Assembly: GCA_964651705.1 (NCBI GenBank)
Contig: CAZYWZ010000024.1
Span: forward strand, 3,855 to 67,854
DNA: 64,000 bases
From: JADLBR01 sp964651705
GTDB lineage: Bacteria > Verrucomicrobiota > Verrucomicrobiia > JADLBR01
Direction: 5' to 3'
Positions 52,348 through 60,107 of this stretch are shown here, piece after piece. Under the pieces are notes generated by a model. The model had not been told where the DNA came from and ran no database searches. It worked only from the letters and a program-made list of their open reading frames with translations. Each line of letters starts with the position of its first letter. Within the stretch, counting starts at the first letter, position 1. Made by a program: the position numbers and the translations under genes.

Positions 52348-52881
52348 TCAGACCCCTGCCTCGCGCGACCCCCGCCGGTTGTCCAGAATCAGCGCGCAGG
52401 CGGTGGCCAGGGCGTTGATCGCCGCGAGCATCGATAGCGCGGCCCAGCCGACCGCGGGGCTCTGGCTCATGATCATCGAGGCCTCCAGCAGGATGGTGAA
52501 CCCCCAAGCCTTGGCCGCGTCGCCGAAGGCCCGCGTGCCCCACCGTGCCACCGTGGTCGCCGAGAACCAGCAACCCCCGAGGATCGGCAGCCACAGCCAC
52601 GGGTTCTCGCCCACCTCCCGGTGGGCGAGGTGGCTCACGAAGCAGGGAACGGCCCCGCCCATCGGCGCGGCCACGAGGAAGGCGATGGCGTTGACCCAGA
52701 CCGTCTTCCTCTGGATGCCGAAGACCGCCCTCACCTGATCGACGGGACCGGGGTCGGCTGGCGGACGTCCCGCGCGCCGGGCGCCCGCGGGCACAGGGCG
52801 CCTCCTGCGGCGATGTCGGCCGTTGAGGCCGTTCTCGGGGGTGCCGCCTTCTGGCTGGGTGATCAACTGGGTCGGTGTCAT
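52348..52881 (-). CDS. Membrane protein, 177 aa
   Basis: 177 residues from ATG 52881, preceded by a TATCCT box at the leaderless distance. The first 60 residues are basic and Pro-rich (RHRRRRRPVPAGARRAGRPP). Hydrophobic segments then follow: WVNAIAFLVAAPMGGAVPCF, WLWLPILGGCWFSATTVA, WGFTILLEASMIMS and VGWAALSMLAAINALATACA. That layout suggests four transmembrane helices with a cytoplasmic positively charged head. No family recognised. It converges with the lipoprotein gene. Confidence 0.6.
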   Translation of the reverse strand: MTPTQLITQPEGGTPENGLNGRHRRRRRPVPAGARRAGRPPADPGPVDQVRAVFGIQRKTVWVNAIAFLVAAPMGGAVPCFVSHLAHREVGENPWLWLPILGGCWFSATTVARWGTRAFGDAAKAWGFTILLEASMIMSQSPAVGWAALSMLAAINALATACALILDNRRGSREAGV

Positions 52882-52886
52882 GGGGG

Positions 52887-52930
52887 AGGATAGGCCCGAG
52901 GGGACCCCGGCTGCCCGATTCCGAATCGGG
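52887..52930 (-). promoter_or_regulatory. Leaderless promoter box with upstream palindrome
   Basis: TATCCT on the - strand (52887-52892) ends 5 bases before ATG 52881. About 21 bases upstream, CCCGATTC-C-GAATCGGG (52914-52930) is a perfect 8-base inverted repeat, a likely operator in the divergent gap to the gene at 53095. Confidence 0.5.
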
Positions 52931-53094
52931 TCCCGTCCCCCGCCGACTCCCTTTGCCGTGCGCGACACCGTCATTCGGGGCCGGCCCAGGGCGCTGGACT
53001 CCGCCATGAAGCACGGATGTTTGGACCGCGGCGTCACGCCGCCAAGCCGCTCCCGCGCCGTTTCTGGTCGCGCCCCCGATCTCGCCCTGGCACA

Positions 53095-53397
53095 ATGCCG
53101 ACCGTGGAGGGCCTGACATCGCTGACCTCGGCTTTCGGGCATCAGTTCTTCGTGCGGATATTGCCCATCGCGCTCTTCGTGCCGTTCCTGTTTTTCTGCA
53201 TCGGCATCGTCACGCTATGGTTCACGGGTCGGCGCAAGATGTCGCCCGCGGTCGTCCTGCTCATTGGCCTCCTGGGCCTCGGGTTGCTGGTCGGGGTATG
53301 GAATCCGGGCATCCATCGCGGCGGCGGGCAGGCCCTGGACATGATCGTCAAGGCGCTCACCGCCGCCGCGCAGAACCTCCGACGCCTGCCGTTCTAG
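53095..53397 (+). CDS. Small membrane protein, 100 aa
   Basis: 100 residues from ATG 53095. Two hydrophobic helices are clear: ILPIALFVPFLFFCIGIVTL and VVLLIGLLGLGLLVGVW, joined by a short basic loop (TGRRKMS). The C-terminus is amphipathic (LDMIVKALTAAAQNLRRLPF). The hairpin topology recalls small T4SS or holin-like proteins, but no family can be assigned. Its stop overlaps the stop of the convergent ADP-ribosylglycohydrolase gene by 4 bases. Confidence 0.55.
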   Translation: MPTVEGLTSLTSAFGHQFFVRILPIALFVPFLFFCIGIVTLWFTGRRKMSPAVVLLIGLLGLGLLVGVWNPGIHRGGGQALDMIVKALTAAAQNLRRLPF

Positions 53398-54518
53398 GCT
53401 CTGGGCCCATCGCCCCAAGTCGACGATCGGGAACCGCCCAGGAACGGGTTCTCAAGCCGGTCCAGGGTCTGAAAGAGGTGCCCGTCATCGTCGGCGGTCG
53501 TGCGCCCGAGCAGCCCGTCGCGCCAACGCTTGGGAAGGGCGGCCTCGCCGTGGAGCGCGCCGACGGCGGCGCCGACGATGGCGCCGGCGGTGTCGTTGTC
53601 CCAGGTGTCGTTGACCGCCCGGACGATGGCCTCTTCGGGGTCGTGGCCGTGGATCATGAGCACGTAAAGTGCCGATGGCACGGTCTCCAGGAGGTACGCC
53701 CCGGAAAACCAGCCGTCGAGTGCCTCGCGAACCGGCAGCCCCCGGCGATGGGCCGACAGCACCTCGCACTCGACGTAGTCGCAGAGGCTGCCCTCGAACG
53801 ATGACCGGGGCACGCGGCTCCTCAGCCGGGCCTTCCCTTCGATGGGTCGCGCGACCCCGATGAACCGGCGCACCCACCACGCCGGCCCGGGCGGGGATGC
53901 CATCTGGAGCAGTTCCCCGATCATGGCAGCAAAGGCCACGCAGGATGCCGTCGATGTGGGATCGTCGTGTGTCAATGCGGAGGACAAGATCGCATCCGCC
54001 CAGGGGGAGGCGTTCGCGGCGTTGGCGTGGTAGAGCGGGACCGAGGCGACCCGCATCAGCGCCCCATTCCCGGCGGAGGGCTGGCCGCAATCCCACAGAT
54101 CGCGCCCCGACCCGTGCGCCGCCAGGAAGCCCCGCATGGTCCCGCCGATGCCGAAGATCCGATGCGCGGCGCACCTCTCCGCGAAGTCCTTCGCCTCAAA
54201 GCCGCCCCGGTCCAGCATGGAATCCAAGAGCCAGACGGCGAGCTGGGTGTCGTCGCTGGGCAGGCCCACGCGCCGCCCCTCCGCGAAGCGGTTGGGCAGG
54301 TAGTCGCGGATCTCGCCGTGCGTCGCTGCGCGAGCCGCCGGCGCCATCGATTCGCTGGTGTTTCCCAGAGAATCGCCCACGGCCAGACCGACGAGCGAGC
54401 CCCGCGTGCGGTCCATCGGCGGACGCCCGCCCGATGGCGCCTCCAGCGCTGGCGGCGCGGCGATCCGGAGCTTACCCGCCCGCCATAGTTCCTGTACCAA
54501 CCCCGCGTTGTCGATCAT
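53394..54518 (-). CDS. ADP-ribosylglycohydrolase
   Basis: 374 residues from ATG 54518, which has GGGAGGTG five bases upstream; this start overlaps the ParA-like gene end by 47 bases. Family motifs are present: RGSLVGLAVGDSLGNTSE, GLPSDDTQLAVWLLDSM (metal-binding S-D-D-T), GNGALMRVASVPL and AVNDTWDNDTAGAIVGAAVG. These coordinate two magnesium ions in DraG-type enzymes that remove ADP-ribose from arginine or other acceptors. It may reverse toxin-mediated ADP-ribosylation or process nucleic-acid ADP-ribose. Likely co-transcribed with the ParA-like gene. Confidence 0.88.
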   Translation of the reverse strand: MIDNAGLVQELWRAGKLRIAAPPALEAPSGGRPPMDRTRGSLVGLAVGDSLGNTSESMAPAARAATHGEIRDYLPNRFAEGRRVGLPSDDTQLAVWLLDSMLDRGGFEAKDFAERCAAHRIFGIGGTMRGFLAAHGSGRDLWDCGQPSAGNGALMRVASVPLYHANAANASPWADAILSSALTHDDPTSTASCVAFAAMIGELLQMASPPGPAWWVRRFIGVARPIEGKARLRSRVPRSSFEGSLCDYVECEVLSAHRRGLPVREALDGWFSGAYLLETVPSALYVLMIHGHDPEEAIVRAVNDTWDNDTAGAIVGAAVGALHGEAALPKRWRDGLLGRTTADDDGHLFQTLDRLENPFLGGSRSSTWGDGPRA

Positions 54519-55380
54519 GGCACCTCCCGATGATCTCGGATGTCAATCGCCTCAGGCTCTCGTTTGCCTCCTGCTCCACACAGACCCGCGACGCACCCCC
54601 GTCACCCGGATCGCGCGGCGCCCCGGCATTCAGCCGAACGACCGTGTCAAACGCGGCAGGCAGGGACGCGCCCGCCTCCCTGTCCCGGCGATGAAAGATC
54701 CTCGCCACTCTCTGGGGAAATACCTTCTCTCCGACCCCGACCTGAACCCGCGCGACGCCCAACGGGCGGATCGGCCACCCGGTCTCCTCGGAAAAGGCCC
54801 GGATCTGATCGGCCAGCTCGCCGACACCCGTTGCCCCAGGCACATCGGGAAAGACCGGGACCACGTAAGCCGTCGCGCAGCGAAGGCCGTTCCTGGTCGG
54901 CGCCCCCGGTCCCGAGGGACAGTCGATGATTACATGATCATAAAGCCGGATGAGCGGCACCAGCGCGGCGTGGAGGGTGTCGTCGCGCCTCGATTCCGCC
55001 GCGCTCGCAGCAACGCCAAATCCCCAGGGCACGAGATCCAACACCCCCGCGCCGCCGACGCCCCCGAGCCCGCGCACGAGGCAGGCCTCCGCATCAAAGG
55101 CTCCCGCCCTCCGCGACGAAACCCCTCCGTCGAACAGCCGCGCCAGCGTCCGCCCCTCGGCATCGTGCCGCCGGCACTCGTCCTCCCCAAGCAGCGCGAC
55201 CGAGGCCGCGCCATGCGGGTCGAGATCAATGAAGAGCACCCTCAGGCGGTGGTCCGCGGCCATGCTCTTCCCGACGCCCAGCGCGACTGCCGTCCGTCCC
55301 ACCCCGCCCAGAGGACTCAGGAAGGCGATCCCGGCCTTTGCCCGACCCCTCACATCGCCCCCCTCTCCTGCCTGCGCCAT
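54472..55380 (-). CDS. ParA-like ATPase with altered Walker A
   Basis: 302 residues from ATG 55380. The deviant Walker A reads AFLSPLGGVGRTAVALGVGK: the usual KGG-x-GKT has become LGG-x-GRT, losing both the signature and the catalytic lysine. Otherwise the fold is typical: LRVLFIDLDPHGAASVALLG, DHVIIDCPSGPG and TAYVVPVFPDVPGATGVGEL. ParA proteins partition plasmids or position cargo; with Arg for Lys it may bind ATP without normal hydrolysis. No parB is adjacent. It lies directly upstream of, and overlaps, the ADP-ribosylglycohydrolase gene. Confidence 0.8.
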   Translation of the reverse strand: MAQAGEGGDVRGRAKAGIAFLSPLGGVGRTAVALGVGKSMAADHRLRVLFIDLDPHGAASVALLGEDECRRHDAEGRTLARLFDGGVSSRRAGAFDAEACLVRGLGGVGGAGVLDLVPWGFGVAASAAESRRDDTLHAALVPLIRLYDHVIIDCPSGPGAPTRNGLRCATAYVVPVFPDVPGATGVGELADQIRAFSEETGWPIRPLGVARVQVGVGEKVFPQRVARIFHRRDREAGASLPAAFDTVVRLNAGAPRDPGDGGASRVCVEQEANESLRRLTSEIIGRCHDRQRGVGTGTMAGG

Positions 55381-55675
55381 CCCCACCGTTGAGCCCATCC
55401 CAGGCGTCGCGTCAACCGAAAACCAGAACTCGGCGGGAAACCTGACCGCCCGGTTGGCGCCCAAGCCTTCGAGCATCCAGCGGCGCGCCGCACCCGGGGG
55501 CTTGGCAATGAGTCTCCCCCTGGAAAAGGGCCTGCCGGGCATTCTCCTCTCTCCGGCGCCACCGCCCGGCAAGCGCGGAAAGGACTAGGGAGAAGGACCG
55601 CGCCCCGCCCGCGGGCTGACGAATCGCCTTGTCGCCCCAGAACCTTTGAATAGAGTGCCGCGCAATATCGGTAGT

Positions 55676-56263
55676 ATGGGCATGGAACAACTTCCACTTA
55701 AGTTCGACACGACGCCGGCGAAAGCTCCGGGCACGAAGATGCGGATGCCCGCCCTCTCGAAGGTGATTCGGGACGCCCTCGTTGCATCGCCGAAGGCCGC
55801 CGCCTCCAAATCCCGCAAACCCACGCTCTGCATCCAATTCGATGGTTCCTGCCGGGGCAACCCCGGGCCGATGGGCATCGCGCTCGTTGTCCTGAGAGAC
55901 AAGACACCGATCGGCCACTGCTCTGACAATCTCGATGCCGTGCTGGGCAGACCCGTGGACGGCACCAACATCCGCGCCGAGATGGTCGCTCTCGTCCAGG
56001 CCATCCGCCTCGCCGACAGCCTGTGGCGCAGCGGCCGCTACGGGGCCATCGAGATCTCCGGCGACTCAGAGTTCGCCGTCAAGGTGTTCAACGGCGCCAA
56101 CAAGCCCAAGGACACCACCGTCGCCACGCTCGCCGCCGAAGCTTGGAAAGCCGCCCACCCCATCCGCCCCCAGCTCAGGGTTTCGTTCATCGAACGCGCA
56201 AAGAACTCCCGCGCCGACAAGCTCGCACAGGCCGCCTCGGCGGCGGCGCTCAAGGCGAGGTAA
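55676..56263 (+). CDS. RNase HI-like protein
   Basis: 195 residues from ATG 55676; ATG 55682 is an alternative, with TAGTAT four bases before it. The RNase H core is intact: CIQFDGSCRGNPGPMGIALV (first Asp), TNIRAEMVALVQAIRLAD (Glu), IEISGDSEFAVKVFNG (second Asp) and ERAKNSRADKLAQAA (final Asp). It should cut the RNA strand of RNA-DNA hybrids. The first 45 residues are a basic linker, not a typical hybrid-binding domain. In the same window as a reverse transcriptase it could process hybrids, but it is far from that operon. Confidence 0.85.
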   Translation: MGMEQLPLKFDTTPAKAPGTKMRMPALSKVIRDALVASPKAAASKSRKPTLCIQFDGSCRGNPGPMGIALVVLRDKTPIGHCSDNLDAVLGRPVDGTNIRAEMVALVQAIRLADSLWRSGRYGAIEISGDSEFAVKVFNGANKPKDTTVATLAAEAWKAAHPIRPQLRVSFIERAKNSRADKLAQAASAAALKAR

Positions 56264-56324
56264 GCGCGCGCGCCATCGCCACGTGCCCGCTTTGCCCGGC
56301 ATTCCGCAAGCCCCAGAGCTTCCC

Positions 56325-57813
56325 CTACGACTTCGATGGCGCCAGCGGCGTCAACAGGCCCTTGATGCCCGGGACCAACGGTGGCGCAGCGTTTCCCGAA
56401 TAGTTCGGGAAGCGGTAGCTCAAGACGACCACATTGACCGTAACGCGGGAGTTCGCGCCATCTTTGTCCGTCAGATCTTCTTCCAAGAGAACCGTTGACC
56501 GGCTATCGATCCGCCTAATTAAGGCATCATCTTCGACGAGACAATAGAACGGTCTTCCTTCGGCGATGGCGATATAAGTTTCCGCGTCGGGATTCGCGTT
56601 CTGATCACCTGGGAAACGCAGACCATCCAAAATCGTCTTCAACAGGTTGTCGAGATCCGGCGCGTGCCCTGAAGCGTCCGTTCCATCGCAAATTCCCGCC
56701 ATCGTGGCCCAACCTGGCTTCTTCGTGGAGATCTCGACATCGAGGTCCACCACGCAAAAAGTCCGTTTCTTGACCAGAACCGGCCATTTGACGCTCACTC
56801 CAAAGGGCGGAACACCAAGCTTTCCCTCTCCATAAACGCACTCTTGCCGCGACTCCTGGTAATCCCCCCCTGAACCTTGCGCCTGCGACTCCGAACAGCC
56901 CTTCTCCTTCGACACCATTTCCTTTAACTTCTTCGCCAGTCCGCCGAACGCCGTCGCCAGTCCGCCGAGCGCCGTTGCGAGGCCGTCGGGCGTCTGTGCC
57001 GTTCCGCCGAACGCCGTCGCCAGCTCGCCGAGCGCCGTCGCCAGCTCGTCGAACGCCGTCGCCAGTCCGCCGAGCGCCGTTGCGAGGCCGTCGGGCGTCT
57101 GTGCNNNNNNNNNNNNNNNNNNNNNNNNNNNNNNNNNNNNNNNNNNNNNNNNNNNNNNNNNNNNNNNNNNNNNNNNNNNNNNNNNNNNNNNNNNNNNNNN
57201 NNNNCGTTCCGCCGAGCGCCGTTGCGAGGTCGTCGGGCGCCGTTGCGAGGCCTTCGGGCGTCTGTGCCGTTCCGCCGAGCGCCTTCGCCAGTCCGCCGAG
57301 CGCCGTTGCGATGCCTTCGGGCGTCGAATCTGTCCTCGCAAACCCGTTCGTCGCATCCTTGCTCATGCTCCTGCGCAGAATCTCATTCCCGATTGCGATC
57401 ATCACATCACGCAAGGCGACAAAGCTGGAAACGAGAACCGACTTCGACTGAGGGTCGAATCTTGTCTTGTTGCACCGATCGATGGCCTCGACTAAATCCA
57501 CGATTGCCGCATTCAACCCTCCACTAATTGCGCAGAACCAATTACCCAAATTGCCCGAAGGCAGATTTCCAGTTGGCGTGGCATTGTTCCCAACCCATAT
57601 CGAATGCACAATTTTGGCAATCTGATCGGAACACGCCTTCCGAACAGCGTGCTTTTCGGAGAAACCCGCGCTGTTTCCGGACTTCATCGCCCACGGAAAC
57701 TGGATGGTGAAACGCAAGATGGGGAGGGGATCTTGAAATAGCGCGCCGGGCACTCGATCAGGTTGGGGATTCGGGCCTCCTTGTTTTCCTGCCATAGCGT
57801 TGTCTTTCTTCAT
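56325..57813 (-). CDS. RusA-like resolvase with heptad repeats, interrupted by assembly gap
   Basis: The N-terminal part (57813-57205) and C-terminal part (57104-56325) are separated by 100 Ns, and their frames differ by one, as expected if the gap length is arbitrary. The N-terminus (ILRFTIQFPWAMKSGNSAGF) is followed by a 7-residue repeat (LATALGG, LATAFDE, TAQTPDG). After the gap the repeats continue, then comes the RusA signature: HAPDLDNLLKTILDGL and YCLVEDDALIRRID. RusA-type enzymes resolve Holliday junctions. The repeat block may lie within the RusA fold. The gene is downstream of the DUF2779 gene, 13 bases away. Confidence 0.7.
56930..57330 (-). repeat. 21-bp tandem repeats encoding heptads
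   Basis: On + the units read GCCGTCGCCAGTCCGCCGAGC with small variations, and on - they encode L-A-T-A-[LF]-G-G and related heptads, with TAQTPDG spacers recurring. The true copy number is unknown because the run of N lies inside. The antisense frame encodes Arg/Pro/Ser repeats and is not considered a gene. Confidence 0.85.
57105..57204. other. Assembly gap (100 N)
   Basis: One hundred unspecified bases joining two scaffold pieces, placed within the heptad-coding repeats. The round number implies an unknown real length. Confidence 0.99.
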
Positions 57814-57826
57814 GAGATCGAAAACA

Positions 57827-59185
57827 TCAGGCGAGCCGTCTCATGCAGGCGAGCGTCTCGATCATCGCCTCCGTATCCCGCCGACAATAGGCGAGCAGTT
57901 CTCTCCGCGTTGCGTCACCGTCGGGTCCAGCGGCATCCCCATGATACAGCCGCAAGAACCTGTCGCTGGCATCGAGGCCATCCTGGATGGCGAGGTCGGA
58001 GTAGCTCTTGCCGACCAGCAGGGGATAGACGTGTTTGATGCTGTAGCGGGCGGAATCCGGATGGCGCAGCCATCCCGACTGGAAGGGTTCCGCGAGATCG
58101 ACGATCCGGCCGCCGCCGGGAACGAATTTTTCCCTCTTCGGGTCCCAGCGCATCCCGAGGGACTGGAGCCATCGCCCGTCATCCGAGTCCTCCGGGGCAT
58201 CGGCATTCGCGCAGGCCCGACTGCGCACCGCCTGATCGAGGACCTGGCACTCGTAGTCGGTCCATACGAGGATGGTCCCGGTCTCGCCGAGGTCCCCGCG
58301 CAATCGCTCCAGAAGCGGGGGGATGGGGTTGTCCGCGCCCGCGTGCAGGTATTCGGCGTGTGCGGGCGCCGCATCCGGGGCGCCGAGCCGATGCAGCGAG
58401 TACTGGAATGGGACGGTGGCATTCGGCCACGTCCCGTCATACGGCGGGACCGTGAGCGCGAACGTCTCAAAATCCAGGAAGCGGATCGGGAACCGGAGAC
58501 CGCCGAGGAATCGAGACAGCGACGGTCGATCCGCGATCTCGTAGCGGGTGGGGATCTCCGGCGCCGGATATGATTCCTCCGCGTCGGGCTCCGCCAAGGG
58601 CCGCGCCCATTGCCTGAGTCCCTCGGGGCTCACCGGAGCCGGGAGTCTGGCAAGCTCATCCTGGTAGTAGGACTCGACCCGCCCCGCCGGCGCCCCGCCT
58701 CCACCGGAGGCGGCCACGAAGGCCCGGATGAAGGCATTGTCCTTCGCGAGCGTCGCGGGGTCGTGGCACCGGAAAAGCGCGCGGGGATCCACGGGACCGC
58801 GGCGGACGTAGTCGGAATTGACGTAGAGCAGCGCCGCGTATTCCGGTGCGAAGCCGGCGGCGGCCATCCTCGAGACGCTCACGGCGAGGGGCCGGTGTTC
58901 GGCCGCGGCCCCCCTGGTCGCCGGGGTCATCCGCACCAGGGCCACGGGGGCCGGCGGGGCGGATAGCCCCAATCCGGGCGCCCCCGGGCAGAGGGTCCGG
59001 AACCGATCGGACGAAACAAGCGCATCCGCCCGCCACCCCTCCCCCAGGTCCACGTCACGGAACACCCCGGCCGCGCCCGTGCGCAGACCCCCCACGGCCT
59101 CCCCCAGCGCGCAGCCGCGCCGCGCGGGCAATCCGCCATCGAGGCATTCGCCCAATAGCCGATCCAGTTCCCCGTCGTTGGCCAT
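57827..59185 (-). CDS. DUF2779-domain protein
   Basis: 452 residues from ATG 59185. The C-terminal half shows the DUF2779 nuclease-like pattern: IRFLDFETFALTVPPYDGTW (D-x-E as in DnaQ exonucleases), VPFQYSLHRL, ILVWTDYECQVLDQAV and the final LAYCRRDTEAMIETLACMRR (D and E). The N-terminal half (LVRMTPATRGAAAEHRPLAV; GFAPEYAALLYVNSDYVRRG) resembles a Cas4-like PD-(D/E)xK scaffold often fused to this domain. It may degrade single-stranded or invading nucleic acid. It precedes the RusA-like gene in a two-gene unit. Confidence 0.8.
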   Translation of the reverse strand: MANDGELDRLLGECLDGGLPARRGCALGEAVGGLRTGAAGVFRDVDLGEGWRADALVSSDRFRTLCPGAPGLGLSAPPAPVALVRMTPATRGAAAEHRPLAVSVSRMAAAGFAPEYAALLYVNSDYVRRGPVDPRALFRCHDPATLAKDNAFIRAFVAASGGGGAPAGRVESYYQDELARLPAPVSPEGLRQWARPLAEPDAEESYPAPEIPTRYEIADRPSLSRFLGGLRFPIRFLDFETFALTVPPYDGTWPNATVPFQYSLHRLGAPDAAPAHAEYLHAGADNPIPPLLERLRGDLGETGTILVWTDYECQVLDQAVRSRACANADAPEDSDDGRWLQSLGMRWDPKREKFVPGGGRIVDLAEPFQSGWLRHPDSARYSIKHVYPLLVGKSYSDLAIQDGLDASDRFLRLYHGDAAGPDGDATRRELLAYCRRDTEAMIETLACMRRLA

Positions 59186-59305
59186 TCCGACCCCCGGTCT
59201 AGCCGGAGGCCGCGCCCAGACAATCGCAATGTGGGTTCGCCCGCGGCGAGAAAAGAAACGGAAAAATCGCGGGGCCAGAGTTAAGAAAAATCCCGCGACA
59301 ACCGC

Positions 59306-59326
59306 AAGGGGGGCTCCGCCCCCCTT
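59306..59326. terminator. Strong GC hairpin AAGGGGGGC/GCCCCCCTT
   Basis: A 9-base perfect stem with a TCC loop, followed by TAAC on + and preceded by TTGCGG on -. It lies in the 183-base gap between the divergent DUF2779 and HTH genes. There is only a short T-run, so it may be a protein-binding or boundary element and not a terminator. Confidence 0.45.
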
Positions 59327-59368
59327 TAACCCCCCCGCCGCTACGCGGCAGTGACGAACGGGGTTGGC

Positions 59369-60061
59369 ATGAACCAAACAGCCAACACCGGAACCCAGCA
59401 CCCAACCCCCGCCAGCGGGAGCGTAGCTCGAACGCGCGCGCGCGTCAAGCCCGAAATGGGCCAACCCGCGCCCGCGGCGCCGACATCGGCGGCTCCCGCC
59501 CGCCCGACGCCCGACAACGACCCGGGCATGCACGCCGCAGCCATCGAAGCGATCAAGGGCCTCAACGGGCGGATTCCCAGCGGCTTCGACGAGGTGGATA
59601 TCTTGAATCTGGCGAGCCGCATTCTCGAGGGTTATGCGACCCTGCCCCCCACCCAGGCCCATCGGGCCGGCGTGGTGAGGAAAGCCGTCGCTTTCGCGCT
59701 CATGAGGGTCAAGGAGCGGGCGAATGCGAAGAAGGCGCCAAAGTTCGTCGGGCCGCAGCCCGGCGATCCCGATGCGGACCGCACGTCCCGCAAGCTGATC
59801 GAGCGGAGCGAGTTCCAGAGTTGGACGGAGACCGAGCGGCTCGCGGATCTGGGCGATTCCATCCGCCGCTCAATCGAGGTGATCGGGCGGGATCCGGCGC
59901 TCGCTGACACCAAGCGGGTGGTCGAGGCGGCCATCGCATTGGACGGGGCCGGCATCAGGGTCACGCAGAAGGCGATCGGGGCGGAGACCGGCTTCTCGCA
60001 GCCGACCGTATCGCGCCGGCTCGAGCAGGCCTGGGACATACTCGAGGGCATGGGCCCCTGA
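59369..60061 (+). CDS. HTH-domain protein upstream of VirD4-like gene
   Basis: 230 residues from ATG 59369 (GTG 59351 also in frame). The first 55 residues are Ala/Pro/Thr-rich and disordered. The rest is helical, with a C-terminal helix-turn-helix, GIRVTQKAIGAETGFSQPTV followed by SRRLEQAWDILEG, resembling sigma region-4 or replication-initiator HTHs. The middle contains a sigma-like helical stretch (ADLGDSIRRSIEVIGRD). It lies 46 bases before the VirD4-like gene, so a regulator of transfer or replication functions is a fair guess. Confidence 0.65.
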   Translation: MNQTANTGTQHPTPASGSVARTRARVKPEMGQPAPAAPTSAAPARPTPDNDPGMHAAAIEAIKGLNGRIPSGFDEVDILNLASRILEGYATLPPTQAHRAGVVRKAVAFALMRVKERANAKKAPKFVGPQPGDPDADRTSRKLIERSEFQSWTETERLADLGDSIRRSIEVIGRDPALADTKRVVEAAIALDGAGIRVTQKAIGAETGFSQPTVSRRLEQAWDILEGMGP

Positions 60062-60107
60062 TCGGGGCCCGGTGAATAGGAGGGGACCCGTTTCCGGTAA
60101 TACGGGT

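Noticed and set aside
56975..57451. Antisense protein of Arg/Pro/Ser repeats (RRTPSPARRAP)
   Set aside because: Mirror translation of the 21-bp repeats; the opposite strand carries the RusA domain.
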